Origin: Eublepharis macularius | Lineage: Eukaryota > Chordata > Lepidosauria > Squamata > Eublepharidae | DNA length: 64,000 nt | Assembly (NCBI RefSeq): GCF_028583425.1 | Contig: NC_072801.1 | Location: 66,479,766-66,543,765 of the forward strand | Reading direction: 5' to 3' | In this document: positions 36,828 through 49,100 of the stretch, piece by piece | How the letters are laid out: every line of letters starts with the position of its first letter | How positions within the stretch are numbered: the first letter of the stretch is position 1 | Translations under genes and position numbers: made by a program | Notes under the pieces: model-generated | Databases searched by the model: none | What the model saw: the letters and a program-made list of their open reading frames with translations, nothing else | What the model was told of the DNA's origin: nothing

Positions 36828-37145
36828 CCCTGCCGGATCAAGAACAGTAGTCTATCTAGTCCCCCTCATCTTGTCTCACAGTGGTCAGCCAGTTAATTCT
36901 GGAGGAAAAATAACTGGCCGTGGAGACAGAAGCTTTCCTTGATGCTTGCTTCCCAGCACTGACATTTAGAGGTCTGTACTGCCTCTGTACGTGGAGGTTC
37001 GCTTTAATCACCATGGCTACTAGGCCACGGATGGACTTCTCCTCCATGGATCGAATTCCCTTATCAAGCCATCTATGCTTGTGGCCATCACGGCATCCTT
37101 TGGCAGCGAGTTCCATTTTAATCACTCATTGTGTAAAAGTGCCTT
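36828..37145 (+). mobile_element. Lizard interspersed repeat 'GAGCCCTGCCGGATCA' family
   Basis: Phrases AGTCTATCTAGTCCCCCTCA, GTACGTGGAGGTTCGCTTTA and ATCTATGCTTGTGGCCATCA are typical of a very common reptilian repeat with CR1-like ancestry. It is diverged. Confidence 0.6.
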
Positions 37146-37719
37146 AGGAGTGTTAACTACTGACAATGCTGCTTCCAGGCTTCTCCTCTCCAGACAGTGG
37201 CCAGGCCCACACATACTTTACTTCTGGAACGCTACTGGATCCTGAGCTGGTTCAACTCTGCGTCAATGACCCCTTTGATTTCACTGGTTCTTACAGGCGT
37301 GCCTAGAATTGCCATCTCAGAAACCAGACCTGCCCTGTGCTCTCCCTGCCCCCCAACCCCCTCCACCAAAAAGTAGATCCCCGTCCGAGCTGGGAGGAGA
37401 ACACAGAACTATCAGCTCCCACGAACAATCACATGGACACAGCATCGTAACGCTGCTTGAAACTGCATCATGGCCAGACTTCTCTAAGCTGCATGACCCA
37501 GTTTCGGCGAGTGGCAGTTGGGAATGAGGCCAGTGGGTGTCAGAAACACCTTAAGGAGTGGCTGCTTCGGCTTATACAGCTCTTGTGCTTTGCTTCAGGC
37601 CAATTCCTGAAGCAATCTAGGGGGTGGAGATGCATTGCTGGAGCAGAAGATCCATCTAGGGCAGTACAAAATGACTGACCCTTCAACCCAGGTCATCTTC
37701 GGAGGTCTCACTTCGGGTA

Positions 37720-37910
37720 CCCCTGAGGCTAGATGGGTGGCCACCCGGGAAAGAGCCTTCTGTCATGGCGCCGAAACTTTGGAACTCCCTCCCCAGGGAG
37801 AATCACCTGTCTTCCTCTATCATTGGGCCAAGCGGACATGCAGGTTTTTAAAGAGTTGGGTCTGGGTTCCCTGCAGTTACACAGCCGCTTTGGGGAGTAG
37901 CTATTAAAAA
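37720..37910 (+). mobile_element. LINE 3' region fragment
   Basis: CCTGAGGCTAGATGGGTGGC, GAAAGAGCCTTCTGTCATGG and GAACTCCCTCCCCAGGGAGA match the layout of the 3' region of CR1/L2-type LINEs in lizards. It is interrupted by the hairpin at 37922 and appears to resume at about 38240. Confidence 0.5.
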
Positions 37911-37921
37911 TAAAGGAAACC

Positions 37922-38176
37922 TTGAATGGCCTCAGAACGCCTCTGTGGAAGGAACAGGGGCTCTTCCCTTCCCCTTCAATCTGTTTTCCTGTCAAAATAG
38001 CAGGGGAGAGAAGTCCCCCCCCCATTTTTTCTGCTAAATGTGGAGTATTCTGGGCACTGGAGCCGTAAAAACATGAGGGGAAAACCTCCCCCTGTGCTAT
38101 TTTGACAGGGAAACGGATTGAGGGAAGAGCCCCCCCCCCACACACACACAGAGGCATTCTGAGGCCATTTGGGCTC
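37922..38176. mobile_element. Hairpin MITE with long inverted arms
   Basis: GAATGGCCTCAGAACGCCTC on the left is inverted as GAGGCATTCTGAGGCCATTT on the right. TTTTCCTGTCAAAATAGCA pairs with TGCTATTTTGACAGGGAAA. The element lies inside the LINE fragment, with LINE sequence on either side. Confidence 0.75.
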
Positions 38177-38239
38177 TTTGTTTACTTTTTAACTGCTGTA
38201 TGACTGCAGAAACCTGAGCTGGGTCTGGGAAACCCAAAC

Positions 38240-38455
38240 CCAACTCTAAAAATCTGCATGTCTAGCTTGGCCCAGTCTTCCACCAGTGGGTGAAGGCCTT
38301 TCTCCTTCCTGGTTGTGTGTTTGTATGTCTCTGTTTTTATTGTATTGTTAAATATTTAAGTATACATTTTCAATGGTGTTTTAAAGTTTTAAATGCTTTA
38401 ATGTTTGCTGCCACAGGTGGAAAAGCAGCATATAAATGTTTTAAAATAAACTATT
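38240..38455 (+). mobile_element. LINE 3' end, right part
   Basis: It ends GTTTGCTGCCACAGGTGGAA, then GCAGCATATAAATGTTTTAA and an A-rich tail. This is the end expected for the LINE fragment at 37720 once the hairpin is left out. Confidence 0.55.
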
Positions 38456-39224
38456 GAGAAGGTGGGCAACAGCTGCCTCAACACACTAGCAGCTCTTTAA
38501 GTTTCCACTTGACTCTTTTTAAATTCATTTATGGTTCCACAAACTGGAACCAGTCTTTCCCTCGACCTCCTCTGCATCATAACACAAACTTAATCACACA
38601 AATCCCTCTCCTGGAGTTACAGTACACAACTAAGGGATCCTGACTATCCCAACTTCCTTCTTTCAGGCCACAGCTAGAAACTGAAACCAAATTCCTGGCA
38701 AACCTGCTTGACCTACACCCCCGTCCGTCCCTAACTGGTAACAGAATCCAGCGCTGTATACATGAGATCACTAATAACAAACCAGTCCAGACTTCCTACT
38801 TCCTTTTGGTTTCAGACTCATCACCACTAACTCAATTGAGAACTGGATACCTTCCGGAAAAGTCTTCTTTTAACCATTCTTAAGTCGGTTTGATCAAATG
38901 CAAAGTCGCCATCGGCATTAGATCATCCTGAGCCCAAGACTCAGAAGCGGTTACCTCTCCGCCTCCTTCATTCCAACATCCATTAATAAGCTTGTTTGTG
39001 AGTTTTGGTTACAATTCGCAGCCCCTTAAGACAGGACCCGACCATATCCACCGCTGGGTTGTACTGCTTCACAAAGCAAGTGAAGAATGCACGAACAGCT
39101 TGGTCACATAAAATGCTCACAAAACCAGGGAGAAAGGCTCTGCTATAACCCTTGTCTCAACACACCAGTACTCAATGTATTTGCAGTACTTAAAAAAAAA
39201 TGAGGAGAAGAGAACAGTGTACAC

Positions 39225-39430
39225 TACCCGGATTTCCTGGGATGAAAAGCGGGATAAAGTAGTACTACACAGATGTACCCAGTTTCCTGGGGGTAAAGTG
39301 TCGATGACTGGGGAAGGCCATGGCAAACCGCCCCGTAAAAAGTCTGCCAAGAAAACGTCGTGATGTGACGTCCCCCCCATGGGTCAGTAATGACTTAGTG
39401 CTTGCACAGGGGACTACCTTTATCTTTTTA
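39225..39430 (+). mobile_element. Sauria-type SINE with Bov-B-like tail
   Basis: GGCCATGGCAAACCGCCCCG, AAAAAGTCTGCCAAGAAAAC and CATGGGTCAGTAATGACTTA, then TTGCACAGGGGACTACCTTT, form the tail shared by Bov-B LINEs and the squamate Sauria SINE. Confidence 0.7.
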
Positions 39431-40158
39431 CCTACACAGATATAAGGATGAGGATTCAAGCATTCAATCCCCCACCTGTAATGGTATAGGCTAGCGACAG
39501 ACACATCACACGGAGCTTCCGTTTCTCTGAGCTCCAAGTCCCTTCCATGCATCACTAGGCGGGGACAAAGCGGGGAGAGGCAGTGTATAATGTGGCAAGG
39601 ACAAACATAACCCGGCACTGTGATAGTATCGTATTATATAAATTAGAATAATGACATTATATTGTGTATTATATTTTGTGAATGAATCCACTATGTATAA
39701 GTAGACATTGATGCAAAAGAGCACTACTGATATTACAATTCTGTTCATAACGGAAGGAATGTCACATCAATGAAACAATCCTACCATAGTGGAGTGTTAT
39801 TTTTGTCCTTGCCTCACTAGGCAGGGTGGCAATAAACTGTAGCCTTGTCTAGAGGTGGGGCAGTGGTGGTGATTGAACAGATAGCCACTGCACACCCAGA
39901 GATATTACAATAGTGGCAGACAAAACCAAATACACACACACACACACCCAACAACTGGAAGGAACAGATGTCACACTAAATGTGGGCTGAGACCTAATGA
40001 ACTTCGGTGCTCTGGATCCCACCCCTAGGCCAAGTCAGGAATGTTTAGACTTCGCCTATGGCTCTAAGATGGAGGACTGGCTGACACACTAGCAGGATAT
40101 AGATGCTCCCAAGAAGCTGAGATCTGTTCTGGAAAAAGGCAGGCGACACAGGATTTTA

Positions 40159-43100
40159 TCAACTCTGGCCTTTATTCATATGGTCCATCTGTTCTTCCAA
40201 AGCTGGTTCGCTATCAAGGTTCAAAACCGGTAGCTGGTCTCCACAGTGGCTTTTCCTGGCACATCGGTAAAGGTCCCTGTAAGAAGAAGCTACAGGTGAA
40301 GATTCCAAGCATGCATTCACGAACTCAGCTGTCACTCTTTAACCCTCGAAAATCAAAAACTGGAGCCAGTGGCCCAATGAGGATAAAGGAAGCAGTACCT
40401 GCCATGTTTCTGAGCAGTTATGACTGCATGCTGGAGGGAGCCGTCAGCACAGCACAAGTGGACATGGACATGGCGGGCTCGGCAGAGGACAGGCTGGGTT
40501 ATTCGAGGCCAGGATTCATTTGTCTCCCCTGACCCTCGCTGCATGATCAAAAAAGAGAATCTCTCCTCCTTCAAGTCTGGGTTCTGGAAGAACATACAGG
40601 AGGGGGGAAAAGACTTTAGCAACATTTAAGTCTGTTCCACTCAGATCTACTTCCAGGTCTTAGCTGAAGGGCGGGTCTACCTAGCCCATAACCTTTGTAA
40701 TTTGACCTGTATTTAGCAAAGCCCAAATTAATGTACGGTGCATGCGCTGCAATTCAGCACGCTGGAAAATCCCCACCTCCACATTCCTCGAGGATAACAG
40801 AGGTGGAGCTAGAAAGACAGGGCTTCTTTTTGTTTATGAAGACTCCAAGGCAAAGGGCACAAATTAATGGGCTTCGACAACACCATGCCCCATAGTAAAA
40901 GCAAGCCTGGTTGTTATAAAGCACTGACTCCATTCTGAGTAAAATGGACGTATCCACAGAGCAAGCTGTGGGAATGAGACCAGTTTAGGCAAGAAGGTCT
41001 GCGTCACTTTCATCCTGAGTTGTAAATACAGCCTACAACGACAAACACCAAAAGGAAAAATGTATATATATGCATAGTTTCTTACAACTGATGACACCCA
41101 CCCCACTGGGCGCAGACTGGAGACAAACTCTACCTGCTCATTTCCTGCTGCCAGCCCCCACCCCCCAAGTACAGAAGATAGAAAACCAGCATCCTATTAT
41201 ATTCAAAGACCGCTCCCCCCCCTCCCCCAGATACACACTTCTGCAAGCAGCTTCCCAGTATAATGAAACTACCTTATACATATTATCAGTCCATTCACTG
41301 AGTATTTCTCTCCAGGATGTCAAGCAGAATTACAAATATCTCCCACAGTGATCACTAAATGGGAGAGTCCAGGACCTTTGGCAAGCAAAACATGCAGTAA
41401 GCTGCTATCATACTTTGTAAACCGCTCTGAGTGGGCATTAAGTTGTCCTGAAGGGCGGTATATAAATCAAATGTTGTTGTTGTTGTTGTTATCATCATCA
41501 TCAAAGTGATCAAAACACTTGAGACAAACTACCTAAGCTAACCTTATTCGCATCGCTGTAAGGGATGGTGATCATCACGACAGGCAGAGAAACGAAGGCA
41601 CAGAGAAAGAATCACTTGCTCCAGCCGCCCAGAGAGCGCCTCTTGTTCATGCTCAAAGCTGCTACGGGACACAAAAACTCTCTAACGTAATTCTAATGGT
41701 CTGCAGCAAGACCAGCCAATGAAGTCACCCGCCGTGTAACACAGCTAAGGAGGGCACTTACCCAGCTGAAAGGCAGGGGGTGATAGGCTTGGATGAAGTT
41801 ACAAGGCAGAGTGCAATCAGATGACGCTAAGCGGGGACACGGCAAATGATGCGGACACTGACCGTGGGAGAGAAAGATGGGAGGGAAGAGATTAGCATTC
41901 GATTGTGGTGAATCTTTCCGGGCGCCTGATCAGTAGGGCTCACAAGCTGGCAGGTTTCACATCGCCCTCGTCCCCATCAGTCCAAGTTGCCGCATGCCTT
42001 CAGATCACAACCCTCCCAACATCTCAGCCAATATCCTAGCTAACAGGGCCTTGACGCCACCCTCCCCTTTTTGCCAGCCTTTGTTCCAGGTTGTTTTAAC
42101 ACTTACCGGGGCAAAAATGTGAGGTTCTCGGGAGTCGTGAACTACTTTATCTGTGCCCTGAATATGGGAAGCAAAGCAAAGCAATGAGTCAATAGGACAT
42201 TAGGACTATCGCTTCCTCCAAGGAACTCAGGTGGGTCCTTTTTTCTCCTCCATTTTAGCACCCGCTTCCCTCTTTATCTTCTCAACAACTCTGTGAGGTG
42301 GGTTAGGCTGAGAGAATGACGAGCCTGAGGTTCACTTAGGGAGCTTCACAGATGAGCAGCAATTTGTAACGCATTCTGCCCAGCCCTAGTCCGATAGTTC
42401 AACCACAACCCCATACCAACTAATAAATACGTCACTCCCCCTCTTTCTGCCCCCCCGCATACCCTATTTCAAGGCTTCCTATTACGACAGAAATTTGGGC
42501 AAAAAAGCTGAGCAGGCAAAACAGCAATGGCAGGAGCTCCTCCCGCCCTTTTCAGGCAAATTAACAGTTCTGTGGAAGAGAAAGATTTCCTGTCCCAACA
42601 ACAAAAAACCTACATGGCGCACCATACCTCCACCTGCCAATCAATGACAGCCAGATTGGTGTACAGGTTAGTGTCAGGTTCAAATCTCTACTTTGCCATG
42701 GCAGCTTGCTAATGAGGAGGGGCCAGTCACACATCCTCAGCTGAACCCACCTCACAAGGTGGTTGTGTAGATAAGATGGAGAAAGGGAGAATGTTGTGAG
42801 CTGCTTTGGGTCCACATTAGAAAGAAAAGCAGGAAATTCAGTAAAATGAACCAACAATGAAGTTTGAGGTTGTGTGGCAAAAATCGTCCCCCTCCTAAAT
42901 CACCTGAGTTGGATTAAGGAACATTTTTAAGGAAATAATTGGGAAGGATTACAATCATTATCAGATAGGGTAGGGAGTTTAATGCCTCTCAGGATACAAA
43001 AATACAGCTTGGGGAACAGCAAACAAATCCCTGCCCACCCCCTTTCATTTGGTCCTTGCCTCCAGTGGACTATGATGAACTGAATGTGGGAGCCTCAAAC

Positions 43101-46100
43101 GTCCCTCCCTCCCTCCGCCCCTGGTCAAGAAAAAGGCTGCAGGAACGCCTTGATGCATGTTCTGGGGCAGGGTGCAAACAGGTCAAGGGGCCTCACCTTT
43201 AATATGACATCTCGAGCTTCCATGAGCATCTGATGGCCTTCCTTGGTCCCGTTTTCTACCAGAACCTGAATAGCAGAAGAAGGAAATGTCGGTTGCCAGA
43301 CACCACTTCTGAACAAAAGACGGCTTCTGTTTCCCAAGTGCAAGGGAGGCTTCACCGTGGGGTGAAGGCACCCAACAAGTGGCAAACCCATCCAAACACA
43401 TTTTAGCTGGCCTGAAGCTGATCCAAAGAACGAAGGCCACAGACATTCGCTGCACGCCAGACTCCAGCTTATACTGCCTACCCACCACCACACTGGATTC
43501 CCCCAACCCAGTGATCCCCAAGGACTTTTTAGGAGCGAGAAGGAAGTATTGTGAGCGTAGTAGGGACAAATCAAAAGTTCTATAGCTCGAAAAAGAGATG
43601 AGGCAGTGGATAAGGCTCATAAAAATTGGCATCTCTGTTACTTTGCGACAGCTCGGTATATGTGTGTACCTTTATTTGGCATGGCACAAGGCCAAAGTGA
43701 TGGCAGGAAGCGCGGCCCACACTGTTACTTCTTTCTCATACCACAAAGCAGATCATATTTGGGCTTGGATCCTGAGAACAGGTTCTGTGTGTGCGGGACA
43801 TCCTCTGCTGTGGAGTGGACTCTGTCCTCTACTAGCACTTCTATTTGAGGAAGATCAGAGCCTCGTGCAAACGGACATGATAATGTAAGAGGCAGCACAC
43901 CATCCAGGGCACACAGAACTTGTTCATAAGATCCAATCCTTGGTTATTGTTGAGAAGGCAAATCAGAAGTGACAAAAAGACTTTGAACCCTCACTCTGAC
44001 ATAATGTAAGGCGGGGAAGAAGAGAAGAGGTGGAAACAGCAATCAGAAGTGGGAGGATCTAGCTTCTGCCATTAGGAAACTGGAGAGATATTTCAACGCA
44101 TACACATGCCCCTCTGAAGAAAGATAGTCACCTAATGAGGCTCCTCTTTGCAATATGAAAAATTGTATGGCAAAGTCCAAGGACCATTGAGACTTTGACC
44201 TTGTGTGTGTCTCAAAGGCAGGATAGATGGAAATGGAATTCATCTGAGAGCACATATGGAAGAAGAGGTTGAGTCAATCTAGGTTGGAGGGAGCGCTCAC
44301 CAAGAAGCTATCGGTCTTTCTCCAAAGAGTTTGTACTGTCTCTTCTCTCTGTGAATAGCTTGGGAGCTCATTGAGGGAGAAAGCTGACACTACAAGGTCA
44401 AACTTCACCTGCACCAGAGAACAGATTATTAGCCACAGTCCAGAGTGATGCCGTTATAATGCAAAAGGCTTCTTCCTGCCCAAGATACTGGAAAGACACT
44501 ATTAAGCAGCATCAACAAAAAGAGTCCAGTAGCACCTTTAAGACTAACCAATTTTATTGTAGCATAAGCTTTCGAGAATCAAGTTCTCTTCGTCAGATAC
44601 ATGTTACAGAAACTGGTCAAATATAGAAGAGGAGGGAAGAGGAGGGGAGGAGAGAGAAGAGGCAATTAGGGCGTGAGAGGGAGGGTGCAACCAAAACATT
44701 CCTTTGCTAGTAAATGTAAACATCTCCTTTTGGTGTTGGGGTCAGTTGGAGTTTGCCCTGTTAGTTTGTAGCAGCAAAACCAATTCCAATGCAGTATAAG
44801 CCTTCAATAACCACAGCTCTCCCCGTCAGATGCAGATGCAGCAGTGAGCAAGGCAGAGCAAGTTGTACGTGATCGTCCTAGACTGACAAAATGATCACCC
44901 AAATACAGAAGAGATTTCTTCTAGGGGTGAACTGTTCTAGGGGTGAAAGGGATATCTTCACAATCATTTCCTCCTGAAATCTGTCAAGCACAACAAACCT
45001 GGAACTCTAATACATAATTACCACTTCTTGTACTTAAAAAAACAACAACACCTGTCTCATTTTGCAGAGACCAGAACTGCCCTCTTCCCCCCCCCGCTTC
45101 TCTCTCTCTCTCTCTCTATAGTGAAAACTCCCATGACAGTTAATTACCAATAGTAATTAACAAGATCCGAACAGACTCAGGCAGTTCTGACCACAGTTCC
45201 CGTGGGAGGAGATGGGGAGGAGTTGTTTTTACCTTGGGTGAGACAGGGAGGAATTGCCGGAAATAGACTCCAGGGAAGCACAGATTCTGGCCTGGAGAGG
45301 TCCCTGGGGAGAGAGCAGCCAACAAGTAGAAACTTGGACTAGTGGAGGACCCTGGTAAAGGAGAAGCAGCTCAGAGGCTATTATGTAGGTGGAGCGAGGC
45401 TAGGATTAGGTTTGGTTCCTCTGCACAGCATCACCTACACCCTGGGATTAGAGAGGAGTCTAGAAAGTTTTCTTTTTTCCAATTCTGCACAGGTACTTAA
45501 TGTCCAACACAGAATTGAAGCAAGGGGCTAGCAGAACTGGGTTGCTTGTATAGACTGGCATCCTTACCATCAAGCCAGTCCTTTAGTTCCCTCTGCACCC
45601 CTCCCTATGGGGAAGGAAAGGACTAGATTCCAGACTGTGTCATCAACTGTAGGGGCCACAAAAGGCTACTAGCCATGCCCCAATCTAGTGTAGCTTTGTA
45701 CTGAGTTAATTGCTTCTAAGCAGTTAACTGCTAAAAGCTGAAGACTGAGGAATAAGATCAGAAGACTTCACTCTTGTTGAAAAAGTCAAGTGACACATTA
45801 ACACAAGCACTTGAAGTGGTTGTCTGCTGAGCCAGAGCGTTACTTTATTACAGTCAGTACAGTCTCCTCTGACTAACAGCAGCTCTTCAGGGTCTCAGGT
45901 GAGGGTCTTCCAATTCTTCACTTGATCCTTTTTGAACTGGAGATGTGAAGGGTTGACCCTGAGAGTGTCTGCATGCAAAGCCCCACCTTTATTTCCAACT
46001 ACAGTCTTCCAATTTCCCCCTCCCAGCAGATGTCACATGGTAGTCCTCTGACCAGCGATTCACACAGTGAGCAAAAGCAAACTGAACCCAGGAGCTTCTG

Positions 46101-49100
46101 CTGGCAAAGCCCATGTGATAACAACTTCTTCCTGCTCCCATTCTCCTTGACAATTTTTTGGGGGGAGGGAGGCTGTGGCTCAACGGTAGAGTGGCATTCA
46201 GAAGGCCTGAGGTTCCATCCCCAGCATCTCCAGGCAATAGGTGATGTGAAAGACCTTGGCCTGAGACCCTGGAGAGCTGCTGCCAGCCTGACTAGACGAT
46301 ATAGACCTTGATGGACCAAGGGCCTGGCAGCTTTATGCATTCAACAGCCATGCTACAGAACCCGCATTCCTAGTCCTCCAGGCTGCAGACAGAGGCTCAG
46401 AAATACAGACAATGCTCAGTGAAAATGCAACATGGGAATATGTTTGATTTCCACCGGTCAAAGGTTACGCCTCTCTGCACTTGGATAGCTCTCTCATTGT
46501 GACTTTCAAACAGCATTGTTACAAAAATGACAAAATACACAGGGCTGGGATGCTGCAGGTGGTGGCTCTTTCCTCACGGCAGAAGGAGCCGTCATCCATT
46601 CCAACGGCATTCAGAGCAATTTATCCGTATCGCTTACAACAGGCTGCAAAGTTTGACTTTTGGAACAGCCACTGAGAGATATTTGCACACTATGCCTGAA
46701 AAAAATCCTACCATGACCTTTGGAGGTTTCCGCAACTTTGCAGGGTTATTTATTTTGCTCCATTGTTCAATTCACGATGGGGCATGTTGCACTGGTGGCG
46801 ACTGAGCAGAAAAACGAATGACACGAGCCCCCCCCCGCCATTCTTCCCTCCAGTTCTCACCTTTCATCAGTCTCTCAGCCAAGGCCAACATTGCAGTGGA
46901 GGAGTCGATGTTCATGTACTCCTTTAATGTCTTGCCCCAGATGTTATGTGCTGCCCTAAAGCGAAAGGAAGAAAATAAGAAGCAAGTTTTCACCCCCAAG
47001 GAAGATGGCAGGGCCTGTGGAGATCAAAAGCCTCCTCAGTTTATGAGTCCAGCAAGCCTTCCGTCTCCACAAATCTCTCAAGAACCACAGAGGAACAAGC
47101 AGCGCTCTTTCTTCCTTGAGATATCTTACCAGCTGACAGTGCCGGTCCCAGAGCCAAAATCCAACAGTGTGGAGGGCTGAAAGTCAGGGACTCGTTTCTG
47201 AATCTGACAGGAACAAAAGGAAGAAAAATTGTTCTATAAATGCTGGCCTACCTTACAGGGTGGTTCTTAGGACTGCTTAGAATGTGAAGAGGTCAGAAAA
47301 TTCAGGCTGCCGTTTAAGGCTGCCATGATTAAATTTGATGGGTCGAATCCAGACTAAAATGGAAATTTCCACCGTTCCTGCTGCAGACCCCGCCCCTCTG
47401 TTGTGCCCCAGGCCTCTCCTATCCCCCAGGAGCAGCATAGAGACCAGTGGGCAGAAAGAGGCAAGAAAGCTAGCTCCATTCTGCGGATGGAAAATCCTGT
47501 CTGATTCCAACTCTAGTTAAGTAATCAATTGACCAACTCCACATGAACCTAAATAAGATCATAATGTCGGATAAAATATCACCTATGATTAACATCATCA
47601 TCTAGTTTTTATGTTATAATCTTGCTCTCTTGGTGGACAATCAGTACAATATCTTTATACGGCTTTTCAGACAGAAAGAAACTTGCTCCCAAAGAAACTT
47701 GCAGGATCCAAAAAACTAAAACAGAAGACAGCTGCAGTTTAATGCCAGCGTTCATTTGGGAGGGGAGACTGTTGGACGGAGCTGGATGCAGCCATGACCA
47801 ATAAGCAGCATCTACTTTTCATACATTCAGATGTTAGAGACTTCTGAGGCCAACAGTCGCAATACAAGTCCAGGGCTCCTTTGTCTAAATGCCATATAAG
47901 CACCGCTTCTGAGCTCCCTCTTCCACACATGCATAAGAAACGGTACTCTTAAATACAAGACAACACTGAAATAATAGCAAAGGTGGGCACATCCACCCTT
48001 TCACCACTTGAATTAGGGTTGCATAAAAGGACTTCCTAATTCACCCCAAGTATTTGGGGACAGACAACCCAAAACAGCTGAATCAGCAGCTCACCTCATG
48101 GAAGGCTCGGGACACAGCTGCAAACATCCCATCCATGCGAGCTGCCATGTACAAAAAACTGAGCTCTTCAGTATAACTAGGGAGGGAAAAAAATACAGCC
48201 AGTCAAGTAGGGGGCGCTGTTTCCGTATACTGCACTCATGTCAAGGGGACTGGAAAGCAGGATAAACAGAAGGCGAGGCAGGAAACTGCCACTGAAGGCT
48301 TGGACAAAACATGTAGCGAAAGCACCGTGTTCGCTAGCTCTTGTTGCCCATTATGAAAAATTCAAGTATATCAGCACCATATTTGGCAAACTGAATTCAC
48401 CTAAAAGTCTTTGGTTTACACATTTCCAGTCTCCACGAAAGCTTTGGGGAAAAGTCAAAACTTATACAGGCAAAATTAAGGGAAACCAATGATGGCTGAG
48501 AAGGCCGCAGGTGCACGGACAGAATATTTGAGTTTGATTATTGTAGATCAAAGCAATCTTGCATATTTTCTGTTAGAATAAAACCAGCTTTTCTTCCATT
48601 CTCAGGATGTTGAAGACCAACAGGATTTTCACAGTGTATGATTTTGAGCGTCCTACTTCAGACACCTTGAAAACGTGTTGTTCTTTAAGGTTTACCATGC
48701 TCAGCTATCTTAAATTGGAAGGTTGCCAAGGGTTTTGCAAAAGGAAGATTTTTATAGGCATCCCTCTGTCCAAAGTTCTAGAGAATCACAGTACTAAGCA
48801 TTTACGTAACATTGTCAGTGTTCACAGTAGTGCAAAGTAATGATAACAGCAGCCTTATAAAGCAGGCTGGTATTATTTCCATACTGCATGGGTGTGGAGA
48901 GGCGGAGATGAGGGACAGCGGCTTGCCTCGTGCCACATAACCAGTTAACGGCAGAAGCAAGATCTGAAGCAGAGACAGCCTGGATCACTGCCCAGTCTTT
49001 CAGCAACTATGTTGTATGTTCTATTTGGGGCTCCAGAAATCAAGCCCGTGAGTTCTGTAAAGGCTGCCATGGACACTCACTTAAGTTCCACCCAATGGTA

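Noticed and set aside
46164-46240. tRNA gene
   Set aside because: The A and B boxes are present, but the sequence continues into a SINE body and does not close an acceptor stem.
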